DNA of 64,000 nt, from positions 1,511,501-1,575,500 of the forward strand of contig NZ_VIWT01000001.1 of NCBI RefSeq assembly GCF_007829815.1. The letters run 5' to 3'. The notes under the pieces were generated by a model. That model worked only from the letters and a program-made list of their open reading frames with translations. It searched no databases and was not told the origin of the DNA. This document shows, piece after piece, positions 38,614 to 49,472 of this stretch (positions are counted from its first letter, which is position 1; the number at the start of each line of letters is the position of its first letter). The stretch is from Kitasatospora viridis. GTDB taxonomy: Bacteria > Actinomycetota > Actinomycetes > Streptomycetales > Streptomycetaceae. The position numbers and the translations under genes were made by a program.

Positions 38614-39862
38614 GGACCGGCAGCTCCTGGAGGCTGTTCACCACCACCGAGGCGGTCGGCCGCAGCTCACCGTCCGGCACCGCGAGCGCCAGCCCGGGGA
38701 ACCGCTCGAACAGCGCGGGCAGCGCGACCTGCGCCTCCAGCCGGGCGAGCGGCGAACCGGGGCAGACGTGCGGCCCGTGCCCGAACGAGAGGTGCCGGCT
38801 CGGGTCCCGGGTGATGTCGAAGAGCTCCGCCGTCACCCCGTGCTGCAACGGGTCCCGGCCGATCGCGTTGTAGGAGACCAGCACCGCCGCGCCGGCCGGC
38901 ACCACCACCTCCCCCACCGGGATCGGCTCGGCGGCGAACCGGAAGAGGAAGTTGCTGGTCGGCGGGGTCCAGCGGAGCGACTCCTCGACCACCGCCGCCC
39001 ACCCCACCTGCCCGGAGCGGACCAGTTCCAGCTGGTCCGGGTGCCCGAGCAGGGCCCGCACCGCGTTGGTGATCAGGTTGACGGTGGTCTCGTGCCCGGC
39101 CGCGATGATCACCCGCAGGGTGGCCGCCGCCTCCTGGTCGGTCAGCGCCACGCCCTCCGACTGACCGGCCGCCAGCAGCGCGCTGGCCAGGTCGTCACCG
39201 GGCCGCTCGCGGCGCTGCCGCACCAGGTCGTTGACGAAGGCGTTGAGCTGCGCGATGGTCGCCTGGATCCCGGCCGGGTCGGGCACGCTGCTGAAGAACC
39301 GTTCGTAGAGGTCGCGGACCAGCTCGTGGGTGGCCGGATCCAGCCCCAGCAGCGAGCCGATCACCGACATCGGCAGCGGGAAGGCGAAGGCCGACTTCAG
39401 GTCGACCTCGGGTCCGCCCAGCGCCAGCCCGTCCAGCAGCTGACGGGTGATCAGCTCCACCCGGGGCCGCATCAGCTCCACCCGGCGCGGGGTGAACGCC
39501 TGCGCCACCAGGGCCCGCAGCCGCCGGTGCTGCTCCCCGTCGGTGGTCACCATGCTGGGCCCGGGCACCGCGAGGCCGATCAGCGGCCAGTCCTTCGAGA
39601 CCTCGCCGCGCTGGAGGGCGGCCCAGTGCCGGGCGTCCTTGACCAGCCGCTGGTCGGTGAGCAGCGCCCTGGCCTCGGCGTGCCGGGTGACCGCCCAGGC
39701 CGCCACGCCACCGGGCAGCACCACCGGCACCACCGGCCCGGCGGCCCGCAGCAGCGCGCCCTCCGCGGCGCTGTCCCGCGCGAACGGGTCCAGCGCGATC
39801 GGGTCCAACGCGGTCGGGTCCAACGCGGTCGCCGCCGACCGGTCCTGCGACTGAGTGGTCAT
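38603..39862 (-). CDS. cvnE: cytochrome P450, CYP154-like, conservon-associated
   Basis: A 419-residue soluble bacterial P450 with all canonical motifs: I-helix AGHETT (255-260), K-helix E294-SLR297, and haem loop FGHGPHVCPG with axial C367. It is the last gene of the conservon and its ATG overlaps the stop of the other P450 by 4 bp. The N-terminus has three ALDP repeats encoded by short direct DNA repeats. In several streptomycete conservons a CYP157 and a CYP154 gene are adjacent; this is the CYP154-type member by motif pattern, but subfamily assignment needs alignment. The substrate is unknown; electrons must come from a ferredoxin encoded elsewhere. Confidence 0.9.
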   Translation of the reverse strand: MTTQSQDRSAATALDPTALDPIALDPFARDSAAEGALLRAAGPVVPVVLPGGVAAWAVTRHAEARALLTDQRLVKDARHWAALQRGEVSKDWPLIGLAVPGPSMVTTDGEQHRRLRALVAQAFTPRRVELMRPRVELITRQLLDGLALGGPEVDLKSAFAFPLPMSVIGSLLGLDPATHELVRDLYERFFSSVPDPAGIQATIAQLNAFVNDLVRQRRERPGDDLASALLAAGQSEGVALTDQEAAATLRVIIAAGHETTVNLITNAVRALLGHPDQLELVRSGQVGWAAVVEESLRWTPPTSNFLFRFAAEPIPVGEVVVPAGAAVLVSYNAIGRDPLQHGVTAELFDITRDPSRHLSFGHGPHVCPGSPLARLEAQVALPALFERFPGLALAVPDGELRPTASVVVNSLQELPVRLY

Positions 39863-41121
39863 CCGAACGCCCCTCCTCCTGTGTTGGTGGCCGGGGTGAA
39901 GCCCACCGGCAACGAGACCAGGGCCCGCACCCACGGCGAGGGCCGCCAGACCAGCGCGTGCTCGGCGACCGCCAGGCCGAGGTCGGGCAGCCGGTCCAGC
40001 AGCACCTCGATCGCGGTGCCGGCGATCACCTCGGCCGCCTCCTGGGCCGGGAACGGGCAGCGGTGCTCGCCGTGCGAGAAGCTCAGGTGCGCCCGGTTGC
40101 CCTCGGCCGCGGAGCCGTCCTGCTGACGGACCGACGGGTCCGCGTTGGCGCCGGCCAGGCCGAGCAGCACCAGGTCGCCGGCGGCGATCCGCTGCCCGCC
40201 GAGCTGGGTGTCCCGCACCGCCCAGCGCCCGGCGAAGATCTGGGTCGGGGTGTCCTCCCAGAGCGCCTCGGTGAGCGCCTGCCCGACGCTGCGCCGGCCG
40301 CCGGAGAGCGAGGCGGCGAACCGGTCGTCGGTCAGCATCAGCCGCAGCGCGTTGGCGATCCAGTAGGCGGTCGGCTGGTGGCCCGCGATGAGCACCACCC
40401 GCAGGTCGCGGATCACCTCGTCGTCGGTCAGCCCGGCCGGGTGGACCAGCAGGCGGGAGGTCAGGTCGGCGCCCGGCCGGGCCCGCTTGGCCTCGACCAG
40501 TTCGGCCATCACGGCGAGCAGCCGCTGCGCGCCGGCCTGCGCCCCGGCTCCGCCGTCCAGCATGTCCAGCAGCGCCCGGATCAGCACCGGCACCTGGCCC
40601 GGGTCGAGCCCGAGCATCCAGCAGAGCACCAGCAGCGGCATCCGGTGCGCGTACTCGGCGACCAGGTCGGCCTCGCCCCGGCCGGCGAACTCGTCGATCA
40701 GCCGGTCGGCGACCCGCTCGCTCTGGGTCTTCAGCTCGTACGGGTCGATCCCGGCCAGCGCGTCGCCGACCGCCGACGAGCGGCGCTGGTGCTCGCCGCC
40801 CTCGGTGTAGAGCAGCGAGGGCACCGGCGCCATCATCGGGCGCAGCGGCCAGTCCTCGGGGATCGACGGCCAGGCGTTCCAGCGGCTGGAGTCGCGCCCG
40901 AAGAGCTTGGGCTGACCGGTCACCAGTTGCAGTTCGCGGTAGCCGATCACCAGCCAGGCCGGCACCCCGCCGGCCAGTTCGACCGGGGCGACCGGCCCGT
41001 GCGCGGCCCGCAGCTCGCGGTAGACCTGCCCGGGGTCGGTCTGGAAGCGCGGCCCGTACAGCGGCACGGCGCCGCGGTGCGCCGGGCAGCCGGTGGGCGG
41101 GGTGGTCGCCGGTTCGGTCAC
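39859..41121 (-). CDS. cvnE: cytochrome P450 lacking the ExxR arginine, CYP157-like
   Basis: A 420-residue P450-fold protein in a conservon. The haem loop FSHGEHRCPF with axial C355 is intact, but the K-helix reads E285-ALW288, so the otherwise near-universal ExxR arginine is replaced by Trp. The I-helix reads AGHQPT instead of AG(D/E)TT. Loss of ExxR is the published hallmark of the CYP157 family of Streptomyces, whose members occur in conservons. It overlaps the GTPase gene upstream and the second P450 downstream by 4 bp each. It probably binds haem; whether it is a functioning monooxygenase or a regulatory haem sensor is open. Confidence 0.9.
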   Translation of the reverse strand: MTEPATTPPTGCPAHRGAVPLYGPRFQTDPGQVYRELRAAHGPVAPVELAGGVPAWLVIGYRELQLVTGQPKLFGRDSSRWNAWPSIPEDWPLRPMMAPVPSLLYTEGGEHQRRSSAVGDALAGIDPYELKTQSERVADRLIDEFAGRGEADLVAEYAHRMPLLVLCWMLGLDPGQVPVLIRALLDMLDGGAGAQAGAQRLLAVMAELVEAKRARPGADLTSRLLVHPAGLTDDEVIRDLRVVLIAGHQPTAYWIANALRLMLTDDRFAASLSGGRRSVGQALTEALWEDTPTQIFAGRWAVRDTQLGGQRIAAGDLVLLGLAGANADPSVRQQDGSAAEGNRAHLSFSHGEHRCPFPAQEAAEVIAGTAIEVLLDRLPDLGLAVAEHALVWRPSPWVRALVSLPVGFTPATNTGGGAFG

Positions 41122-41735
41122 GAGGGGTTCTCCACATCAGCTTCGGCCAGCCCGGTCAGGTGGCGGACCAGGGTGATCAGCACCTGCTTGCCGGACTCCT
41201 TCTCCCGGGCGTCGCAGTCGACCAGCGGCACCCCGGGGTCCAGGTCGAGCGCGGTGCGCACCTGGTCCAGGGTGTGCCGGGGCGGCCCGAAGTTGTTCCG
41301 GGCCACCACGAAGGGCATCCCGTGCTGCTCCAGCCGGTCGATCGCGTAGAAGGAGTCCTCCAGCCGGCGCGGGTCGAGCAGCACCACCGCGCCGAGCGCC
41401 CCGGCGAACAGCCGGTCCCAGAGGAACCAGAACCGCTCCTGGCCGGGTGCGCCGAACAGGTAGAGCACGGTGCTCTCGCTGAGCGTGATCCGGCCGAAGT
41501 CGAAGGCCACCGTGGTGGCCCGCTTGTCGGCCACCGCCGACGGGTCGTCGACGCCCACGCCGGCCTGGGTCATCAGCTCCTCGGTGGTCAGCGGACGGAT
41601 CTCGCTGACCGCGCCGACCAGCGTGGTCTTGCCCACGCCGAAGCCGCCGACCACGACGATCTTGCAGGCGTTGTCGGCGGTGCCGCGCAGCGGCGGCCTG
41701 GCGGCCGGGGCGGCGTCAGAGCCGTTGGAGTCCAT
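41118..41735 (-). CDS. cvnD: conservon small GTPase-like protein CvnD
   Basis: A 205-residue Ras/MglA-like nucleotide-binding protein. The P-loop GGFGVGKTT is at residues 30-38 and the switch II motif is LFGAPGQERFWFLW. The usual NKxD is replaced by ARNNF, so base specificity is relaxed or altered, as in other CvnD proteins. It overlaps CvnC by 20 bp and the CYP157-like gene by 4 bp. In conservons, CvnA-D form a membrane-associated complex likened to eukaryotic G-protein receptors; CvnB probably regulates this GTPase. Confidence 0.92.
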   Translation of the reverse strand: MDSNGSDAAPAARPPLRGTADNACKIVVVGGFGVGKTTLVGAVSEIRPLTTEELMTQAGVGVDDPSAVADKRATTVAFDFGRITLSESTVLYLFGAPGQERFWFLWDRLFAGALGAVVLLDPRRLEDSFYAIDRLEQHGMPFVVARNNFGPPRHTLDQVRTALDLDPGVPLVDCDAREKESGKQVLITLVRHLTGLAEADVENPS

Positions 41736-42078
41736 TCAGCACCTGCTTCAGGGTGTCGAGGTCGGGCCGCCGGGCGGCCCGGGCGAACCGGGGGTGGCGG
41801 GCGGTGATCCGGCCGGCCTCCAGCAGGTCGCCGAGCAGGATCTTCACCACGCTGACCGGCAGCCCCAGGTCGGCGGCCAGCTCCACGACGGCGGTCGGGT
41901 TCGCGCACAGCCGCAGGATCCGGGCGTGCTCGGACTGCATGCCGGGGGTCGGGGCGCTCTCCGCGACCACCAGGGTGACCGCGTCGAAGGCGTCGGTGGC
42001 CGCCCTGCTGCGCCCGCCGGTCACCGTGTAGAGCCGGTCGGGGCTGTCGTCGGGGCCGGGCAGCGGGCGCCGGCTCAT
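41716..42078 (-). CDS. cvnC: conservon DUF742 protein CvnC
   Basis: A 120-residue DUF742 protein. DRLYTVTGGRS near the N-terminus and ILRLCANPTAVVELAADLGL...VKILLGDLLEAG are the family core, a winged-helix-like fold. The start is ATG 42078, overlapping the CvnB stop by 4 bp; the 3' end overlaps CvnD by 20 bp. Third component of the conservon. It acts with CvnA, CvnB and CvnD, but its molecular role is not established. Confidence 0.92.
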   Translation of the reverse strand: MSRRPLPGPDDSPDRLYTVTGGRSRAATDAFDAVTLVVAESAPTPGMQSEHARILRLCANPTAVVELAADLGLPVSVVKILLGDLLEAGRITARHPRFARAARRPDLDTLKQVLNGLQRL

Positions 42079-42497
42079 GCGTCGGCGGCGGTGTCGTCCT
42101 CGCGCGGCGGGGCGCTCAGGAACTCGCCGAGCTGCTCGACCAGCGCGTGCATGTTGTGGCCGACCAGGCCGACGTCTGCGCTCTCCTCGGTGACCACGGC
42201 CAGGTGGGCGCCCTGCCCGGCCTCGACGATGCACAGGATGCCGCCGTGGAACTCGGTCATCGACTGGCGCACCCCGCCGGTGGAGTCGCCGAACTCGATC
42301 GAGGCGCCGTGCGCCAGGCTCTGGATGCCGGAGGCGATGGCGGCCAGCTGGTCGGCCTGGTCCTCGGACAGGCCCGCGCTGTGGCAGAGCTTCAGGCCGT
42401 CCGCCGAGAGCACCAGGGCGTGCCGGGAGCCGGGCGTGTCGCCCAGCAGCTTCTCCAGCAGCCAGTCGAGGGAGCGGTCGGTGGTGCTGCTGCTCAT
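42075..42497 (-). CDS. cvnB: conservon roadblock/LC7 protein CvnB
   Basis: A 140-residue roadblock/LC7-domain protein. LDWLLEKLLGDTPGSRHALVLS begins the domain, and GGILCIVEAGQGAHLAVVTEE forms its central strands. Family members bind Ras-like GTPases and affect their nucleotide state; by analogy this one should act on CvnD. It is linked by ATGA overlaps to cvnA upstream and cvnC downstream. Confidence 0.93.
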   Translation of the reverse strand: MSSSTTDRSLDWLLEKLLGDTPGSRHALVLSADGLKLCHSAGLSEDQADQLAAIASGIQSLAHGASIEFGDSTGGVRQSMTEFHGGILCIVEAGQGAHLAVVTEESADVGLVGHNMHALVEQLGEFLSAPPREDDTAADA

Positions 42498-44188
42498 CGG
42501 GGGTCGTCCTCCGGGAGGTCGGCGGGTGGGGTGGGTACGGGAAGCCGGGTGCCTTGCACGGCTTGGCGGAACGCGCCGAGCCGCGACGCGTTCGGCGGGC
42601 GGCGCTCTGCGGGCGCGCCGGGCGCGGGGGTGGTGGCCGCCCGGGAGGCGGCGAGGGTCTGGCCGCGCCGGCGCCGGGGCAGCTCGTCAGCCGGTGCCGG
42701 GGTGCCGGGCGGCAGGGCGGCGGGCGGGAGCGCGGCGGGCAGCTCGGCCGGCCGGGCGGACGGCTGGATGGCCGGCTGGATGGCCGGCTGGACCGACGGC
42801 ACGACGGCGGCGGCCGCCCGCGCGCTGCCGACCGACCGGGCGGCCACCAGCTCGGCGAAGGTCTCGGTGACCGGCTCCGCGACCGACTCGGCGGCGGTTT
42901 CGGCGGCGAGCGGCTCCTGATGGCTGATCAGCTGGGCCGGCACCAGCACCACGACGCCGGTGCCGCCGCGCGAGGACGGCCGGAAGGAGATCGACAGCCC
43001 GTGCTTGCGGGCCAGCGCGCCGACCACCGCGAAGCCCAGCCGGGTCCCGGTGGAGAGCGTGGTCAGGTCCAGCGGCTCGCCGGAGACGGCCTGCTCGGCC
43101 CTGCGCTGCCAGAGCTCGGAGAGCCCCAGCCCGCCGTCCTCCACGGTGATCGCCAGGCCGGTGTGCAACTCCTCGACGTAGACGTGCACCTCGGCCGGCG
43201 GGGCCGAGAAGTTGGCCGCGTTGTCCATCAGTTCGGCGAGCACGTGCATCACGCCCTCGGCCGCGTAGCCGGCCACCGCCGCGGTGCTCGCCGAGTGCGG
43301 CCGCACCCGCTGGTAGGCGCCGATCCGGCCGAGCGCGCCGCGCAGCACGCTCTCCACCGGGATCGGCCGGCTCCACCGGCGGCCGCTGCGGGCGCCGGTG
43401 AGCACCGCGATGCTGTCGGCCATCCGCCCGACCTGGGAGGTGCCGTGGTCGAGGCTCAGCAGGTCGCCGAGCACCGCCTCGTCGTGCCGGTGCTGCATCG
43501 CGCGCAGCTCGGCGTGCATGCTGGTGGCCAGTGCCTGCACCCGGCCGGCCGCGGTCGCGCAGACCGCCAGCGCGGCGGCCCGCTGCCGCTCGCCGTGCGC
43601 GACCTCGCGGGCCAGCAGGGTCAGCAGGTCCTCGTGCGCGGTCTGCCGGTGGTCCACCAGCACGGTGTCCACCGAGGCGCCGGCCCGCAGCCGGCGGACC
43701 ACCTCGGGGATGGTGTGCTCGCCGAGCCGGAGCAGTTCGGCCCGTTCGTCGTCGGCGGCGGCCCGGGCGGCGGCGGCCTCGGCGCGCGCCTCGACGGCGT
43801 CCGAGCGGGCGGCCAGGGTCTCGGCCCGGGCGGACTCGGCCTCCAACCGGAAGGCGTCGGCGCGGACCCGGGCGGCCTGGGCCTCGGCGGCGACCTCCCC
43901 GGTGGCGGCCTCGGCGCGCAGCACGGCGGCCAGCGCGGCCTCGCCCTTGCTCCGGGCGGTGGCGAGTTCGCGGGCGAGTCGCCGGGCCCGGCGGCGCTGG
44001 ACCAGCGCGGCGGCCACGGCGGCGCACCAGGCCACGGCGGCGACGGCGGACCAGAGGCCGACGGTGGCCCGGTCACCCGCGGACGCCGACTCGGTGGCGG
44101 CGGTCACGGCGGCCGCGGCGGCCAGCACCGCCGCCAGCGCGGCGAGCAGCGTGGCCGTTCTGCTGGACAGGCGGGGGCGTGCGGTCAT
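42494..44188 (-). CDS. cvnA: conservon sensor histidine kinase-like protein CvnA
   Basis: A 564-residue membrane protein heading the conservon. Two N-terminal spans (about residues 10-30 and 45-65) enclose a very short outside loop. A long Ala/Arg/Glu coiled coil follows (about 68-160), then a conserved region containing MHAELRAMQHRHDEAVLGDL. The HATPase_c domain shows N box ELMDNAANFS, G box EDGGLGLSELW and GTRLGFAVVGALARKHGL. The last 120 residues are Pro/Ala-rich. The extracytoplasmic nitrate/nitrite-type sensing domain found in some CvnA proteins is missing, so this one probably senses an internal or membrane signal. ATG 44188 is preceded by GAGGAA. Confidence 0.9.
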   Translation of the reverse strand: MTARPRLSSRTATLLAALAAVLAAAAAVTAATESASAGDRATVGLWSAVAAVAWCAAVAAALVQRRRARRLARELATARSKGEAALAAVLRAEAATGEVAAEAQAARVRADAFRLEAESARAETLAARSDAVEARAEAAAARAAADDERAELLRLGEHTIPEVVRRLRAGASVDTVLVDHRQTAHEDLLTLLAREVAHGERQRAAALAVCATAAGRVQALATSMHAELRAMQHRHDEAVLGDLLSLDHGTSQVGRMADSIAVLTGARSGRRWSRPIPVESVLRGALGRIGAYQRVRPHSASTAAVAGYAAEGVMHVLAELMDNAANFSAPPAEVHVYVEELHTGLAITVEDGGLGLSELWQRRAEQAVSGEPLDLTTLSTGTRLGFAVVGALARKHGLSISFRPSSRGGTGVVVLVPAQLISHQEPLAAETAAESVAEPVTETFAELVAARSVGSARAAAAVVPSVQPAIQPAIQPSARPAELPAALPPAALPPGTPAPADELPRRRRGQTLAASRAATTPAPGAPAERRPPNASRLGAFRQAVQGTRLPVPTPPADLPEDDPR

Positions 44189-44281
44189 CGGTGGTTTCCT
44201 CGGCGGGCGGCGGGTGGGCAGGGGACAGCGCACCGGCCCCCCGCAGCCGGGAGCTACCTCATCAGTTCACGCGGTCAACAG

Positions 44282-44309
44282 ATCATATCGATTCAGATAT
44301 GGCACTCAA
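44282..44309 (-). promoter_or_regulatory. conservon promoter with palindrome
   Basis: Minus strand: -35 TTGAGT (44309-44304), 16-bp spacer, -10 TATGAT (44287-44282). The interrupted palindrome CATATC-N6-GATATG (44284-44301) lies between the two hexamers, overlapping the -10, a position suited to a repressor. Confidence 0.65.
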
Positions 44310-44378
44310 ACGGTCAGTTGACGTGACGTCTGACATCTGATTCGTCGTCCCGCGATGGAACCGTTCGCCGTGCACACG

Positions 44379-44426
44379 CGCCGCAGGGGCGGTGCCACCG
44401 TGCGTGGTGGCACCGCCCCTGCGGCG
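44379..44426 (-). terminator. nrdJ terminator, 21-bp hairpin
   Basis: A perfect stem of 21 bp (core arms GGGGCGGTGCCACC and GGTGGCACCGCCCC), with a 6-base loop GTGCGT at 44400-44405, starts 33 bp after the nrdJ stop. It also insulates cvnA. Confidence 0.88.
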
Positions 44427-44458
44427 GTCGGCCCGGGTGGGCCGGATGCTGCTCGCGG

Positions 44459-47350
<2,892 letters not shown>

Positions 47351-47363
47351 TTCTCCTCCTCCT

Positions 47364-47409
47364 GGGCGCAATGCGCCCACATACCCCAATTGTCGCCTTT
47401 GGGGATGTG
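47364..47409 (-). promoter_or_regulatory. tandem hairpins in the nrdR-nrdJ spacer
   Basis: Hairpin A: GGGCGC (47364-47369)/GCGCCC (47373-47378), directly next to the nrdJ ribosome-binding site. Hairpin B: CACAT-A-CCCCAA (47378-47389)/TTGGGGATGTG (47399-47409), an 11-bp stem with one bulge and 9-base loop. They share one base, so they compete slightly. Possible attenuator, RNA-processing or translation-control element; inferred. Confidence 0.55.
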
Positions 47410-47533
47410 CTGCTTCGCTTCTCCTGGTGGGCGGGCAGGCCGGGGACGCCGACCGGTTCGCACCGTGTGTATGGGTTTGTGCACCGATTCCGGGCACGCC
47501 GAAGCCCGAACGGGCCGGTGTCGTGCTGCCGGG

Positions 47534-48040
47534 TTAGGGCGCCGCTGCGGGCACGGGCACGGCGGAGCCGTCCGCGTCCGGTTCGCCGGGCGGGCGCTCG
47601 GCGCCGCGCAGTTCGGCGATCGCGGCCTCGAAGTCCGCGAGTCCGTCGTAGGCCTGGTACACCGACGCGAACCGCAGGTACGCGACGACGTCCAGCTCCT
47701 TCAGCGGGCCGAGTATCGCCAGCCCCACGTCGTGGGTGGACAGCTCGGCGTTGCCGCTGGCCCGGACGCACTCCTCGACCCGCTGGCCGAGCAGTGCGAG
47801 GGCGTCCTCGGTGACCGGTCGGCCCTGACAGGCCTTGCGGACTCCGGTGATCACCTTCTCCCGGCTGAACGGCTCGGTCACCCCGCTGCGCTTGATCACC
47901 ATCAATGCCGCCGTCTCCACCGTGGTGAACCGGCGACCGCAGTCCGGGCACTGCCGACGACGGCGGATCGCACTGCCGTCGTCGGTGGTGCGGCTGTCGA
48001 CCACGCGGCTGTCGGAATGCCGGCAGAAGGGGCAGTGCAC
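47534..48040 (-). CDS. nrdR: transcriptional repressor NrdR
   Basis: A 168-residue zinc-finger/ATP-cone repressor of ribonucleotide reductase genes; it senses (d)ATP. The N-terminal zinc ribbon [17 protein letters not shown]...[10 protein letters not shown] has the four Cys. The ATP-cone domain starts VIKRSG and continues through [19 protein letters not shown]. The start is GTG 48040, with GGGAG five bases upstream, giving the family-standard MHCPFC beginning. The C-terminal 20 residues are Pro/Ala-rich and slightly longer than usual. It is first gene of the nrdRJ operon, with two NrdR-box-like palindromes upstream, so it should repress itself and nrdJ. Confidence 0.96.
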   Translation of the reverse strand: MHCPFCRHSDSRVVDSRTTDDGSAIRRRRQCPDCGRRFTTVETAALMVIKRSGVTEPFSREKVITGVRKACQGRPVTEDALALLGQRVEECVRASGNAELSTHDVGLAILGPLKELDVVAYLRFASVYQAYDGLADFEAAIAELRGAERPPGEPDADGSAVPVPAAAP

Positions 48041-48142
48041 GGGGACTCCCTTCCTGGGGCTTCCTGGAGGCTCGCGCGGCGCGACGGCTGGCGCTGGGGC
48101 AGCCATCAGTCTACGGCACCGATCAAGATCCAATGACCGGGA

Positions 48143-48191
48143 CCACAACCTGTGGGCCACGAGCAGCTATCCAACCACTAGATCTAGGAAC
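48143..48191 (-). promoter_or_regulatory. tandem NrdR boxes in the nrdRJ promoter
   Basis: Box 1: CCACTAGATCTAGGAA (48176-48191), whose core CTAGATCTAG is a perfect palindrome matching CwAtATaTwG at 8/10. Box 2: the interrupted palindrome CCACA-ACC-TGTGG (48143-48155). Centres are about 33 bp apart, roughly three helical turns as in known NrdR box pairs. Box 1 overlaps the candidate -10 (TTGAGT-N18-TAGTGG on the minus strand, 48204-48175). Confidence 0.7.
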
Positions 48192-48378
48192 TCGCACCAC
48201 TCAACACGCCCGCCGACGGGTGTGTTCCGGGCGGCTCGGGGTAGCCCTGGAATCACCCGGAGCAATCGATGCTGGTCAGTCCCGAGGGCCTTTTCGGCCA
48301 CCCGCCCGACCGCCGGGAGGGGGCGGGTTAGAATCGGCGGGATCGAACATTTAATCGATCGCGCATACACCCATAGCC

Positions 48379-48426
48379 TTGATCGAGTCTGCCAAATCCT
48401 CGATAATTCACTCGAACGTGTGTTTG
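48379..48426 (+). promoter_or_regulatory. lexA promoter with SOS box
   Basis: -35 TTGATC (48379-48384), 17-bp spacer, -10 GATAAT (48402-48407). The SOS box CGAACGTGTGTTTG (48413-48426) fits CGAACNNNNGTTYG exactly and covers the expected transcription start. LexA should therefore repress its own gene. Confidence 0.88.
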
Positions 48427-48497
48427 GCGCAACCTTTCGATAGGTGCTGCCGTTGGGCTGGGCAAGCAGGGAAGACCGCCCGTCGAGAGGGGCCGCC

Positions 48498-49376
48498 GTG
48501 AGCACCGTACAGACCAGCAGCACCAGTCCCACCGCTCTCCAGAACACCGTTGCCGACAGCCGTGGCATCCCGGTACAGGAGGACCGCAGCAGCATGGACC
48601 GCAGCGACAGTCCGCGTCCCGGCGGCGCGCCGAACTTCCTCCAGGACCAGCCGGTCGAGCACGCGTCGGTGCAGGACGTGCCGCTCGGTCTGCCGAACGG
48701 TCAGGCCCGCTCCCTGCCCGGCCGCCCGCCCGGGATCCGCACCGACGAGGCCGGGCTGACCGAGCGCCAGCGCCGGGTCATCGACGTGATCCGGGATTCG
48801 GTGCAGCGCCGCGGCTACCCGCCGAGCATGCGGGAGATCGGCCAGGCGGTCGGCCTGTCCTCCACCTCCTCGGTGGCGCACCAGCTGATGGCCCTGGAGC
48901 GCAAGGGCTTCCTGCGCCGCGACCCGCACCGCCCGCGGGCCTACGAGGTGCGCGGGGTCGAGGTCAGCCGGCCGAACACCGCGGAGGCCGCCGGCCGCCC
49001 CTCCACCTCCTACGTGCCGCTGGTCGGCCGGATCGCCGCCGGCGGTCCGATCCTGGCCGAACAGACCGTCGAGGACGTCTTCCCGCTCCCCCGTCAGCTG
49101 GTCGGCGAGGGCGAGCTGTTCGCGCTCACGGTGCGCGGCGACTCGATGATCGAGGCGGCCATCTGCGACGGCGACTGGGTCACCGTGCGCCGCCAGCCGG
49201 TCGCCGAGAACGGCGACATCGTGGCCGCCATGATCGACGGCGAGGCCACCGTCAAGCGCCTCAAGCGCGAGGACGGCCGGATCTGGCTGATGCCGCACAA
49301 CCCCGCCTACGAGCCCATCCCCGGCGACAACGCGACCATCCTGGGCAAGGTCGTCGCCGTGCTGCGGCGGCTCTGA
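48498..49376 (+). CDS. lexA: SOS-response repressor LexA
   Basis: A 292-residue LexA. The N-terminal winged helix (about residues 85-150) reads [36 protein letters not shown], in consecutive parts, followed by [14 protein letters not shown]. The S24-type autoprotease domain has the Ala-Gly cleavage site in RIAAGGPI, Ser in [10 protein letters not shown] and Lys in ATVKRLK. The start is uncertain: GTG 48498 (GAGAGGGG upstream) gives an extra disordered N-terminus of about 80 residues, longer than E. coli LexA but usual for Streptomyces; ATG 48594 is a shorter alternative. Controlled by the SOS box 72 bp upstream. Divergent from nrdR. Confidence 0.97.
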   Translation: MSTVQTSSTSPTALQNTVADSRGIPVQEDRSSMDRSDSPRPGGAPNFLQDQPVEHASVQDVPLGLPNGQARSLPGRPPGIRTDEAGLTERQRRVIDVIRDSVQRRGYPPSMREIGQAVGLSSTSSVAHQLMALERKGFLRRDPHRPRAYEVRGVEVSRPNTAEAAGRPSTSYVPLVGRIAAGGPILAEQTVEDVFPLPRQLVGEGELFALTVRGDSMIEAAICDGDWVTVRRQPVAENGDIVAAMIDGEATVKRLKREDGRIWLMPHNPAYEPIPGDNATILGKVVAVLRRL

Positions 49377-49394
49377 GCCGGCCGACCGGACGTC

Positions 49395-49429
49395 GACGGC
49401 CCGACGGGGATCGCCCCCGTCGGGCCGTC
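49395..49429. terminator. bidirectional GC hairpin terminator
   Basis: A 15-bp perfect stem, GACGGCCCGACGGGG (49395-49409) and its complement (49415-49429), with loop ATCGC, lies between convergent lexA and the DinG-like helicase. Confidence 0.85.
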
Positions 49430-49472
49430 AGCCGTTACGGCGTCAGTCGTCGCAGCGTCAGCCGGCGTGCAG

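Noticed and set aside
39859..41121. P450 read as a pseudogene because of the missing ExxR
   Set aside because: The reading frame is intact, the haem loop is conserved, genes overlap precisely, and the CYP157 family is known to lack ExxR.
47351..47533. B12 riboswitch upstream of nrdJ
   Set aside because: The spacer is only 183 bp and has no B12-box-like conserved core; I see only two simple hairpins.
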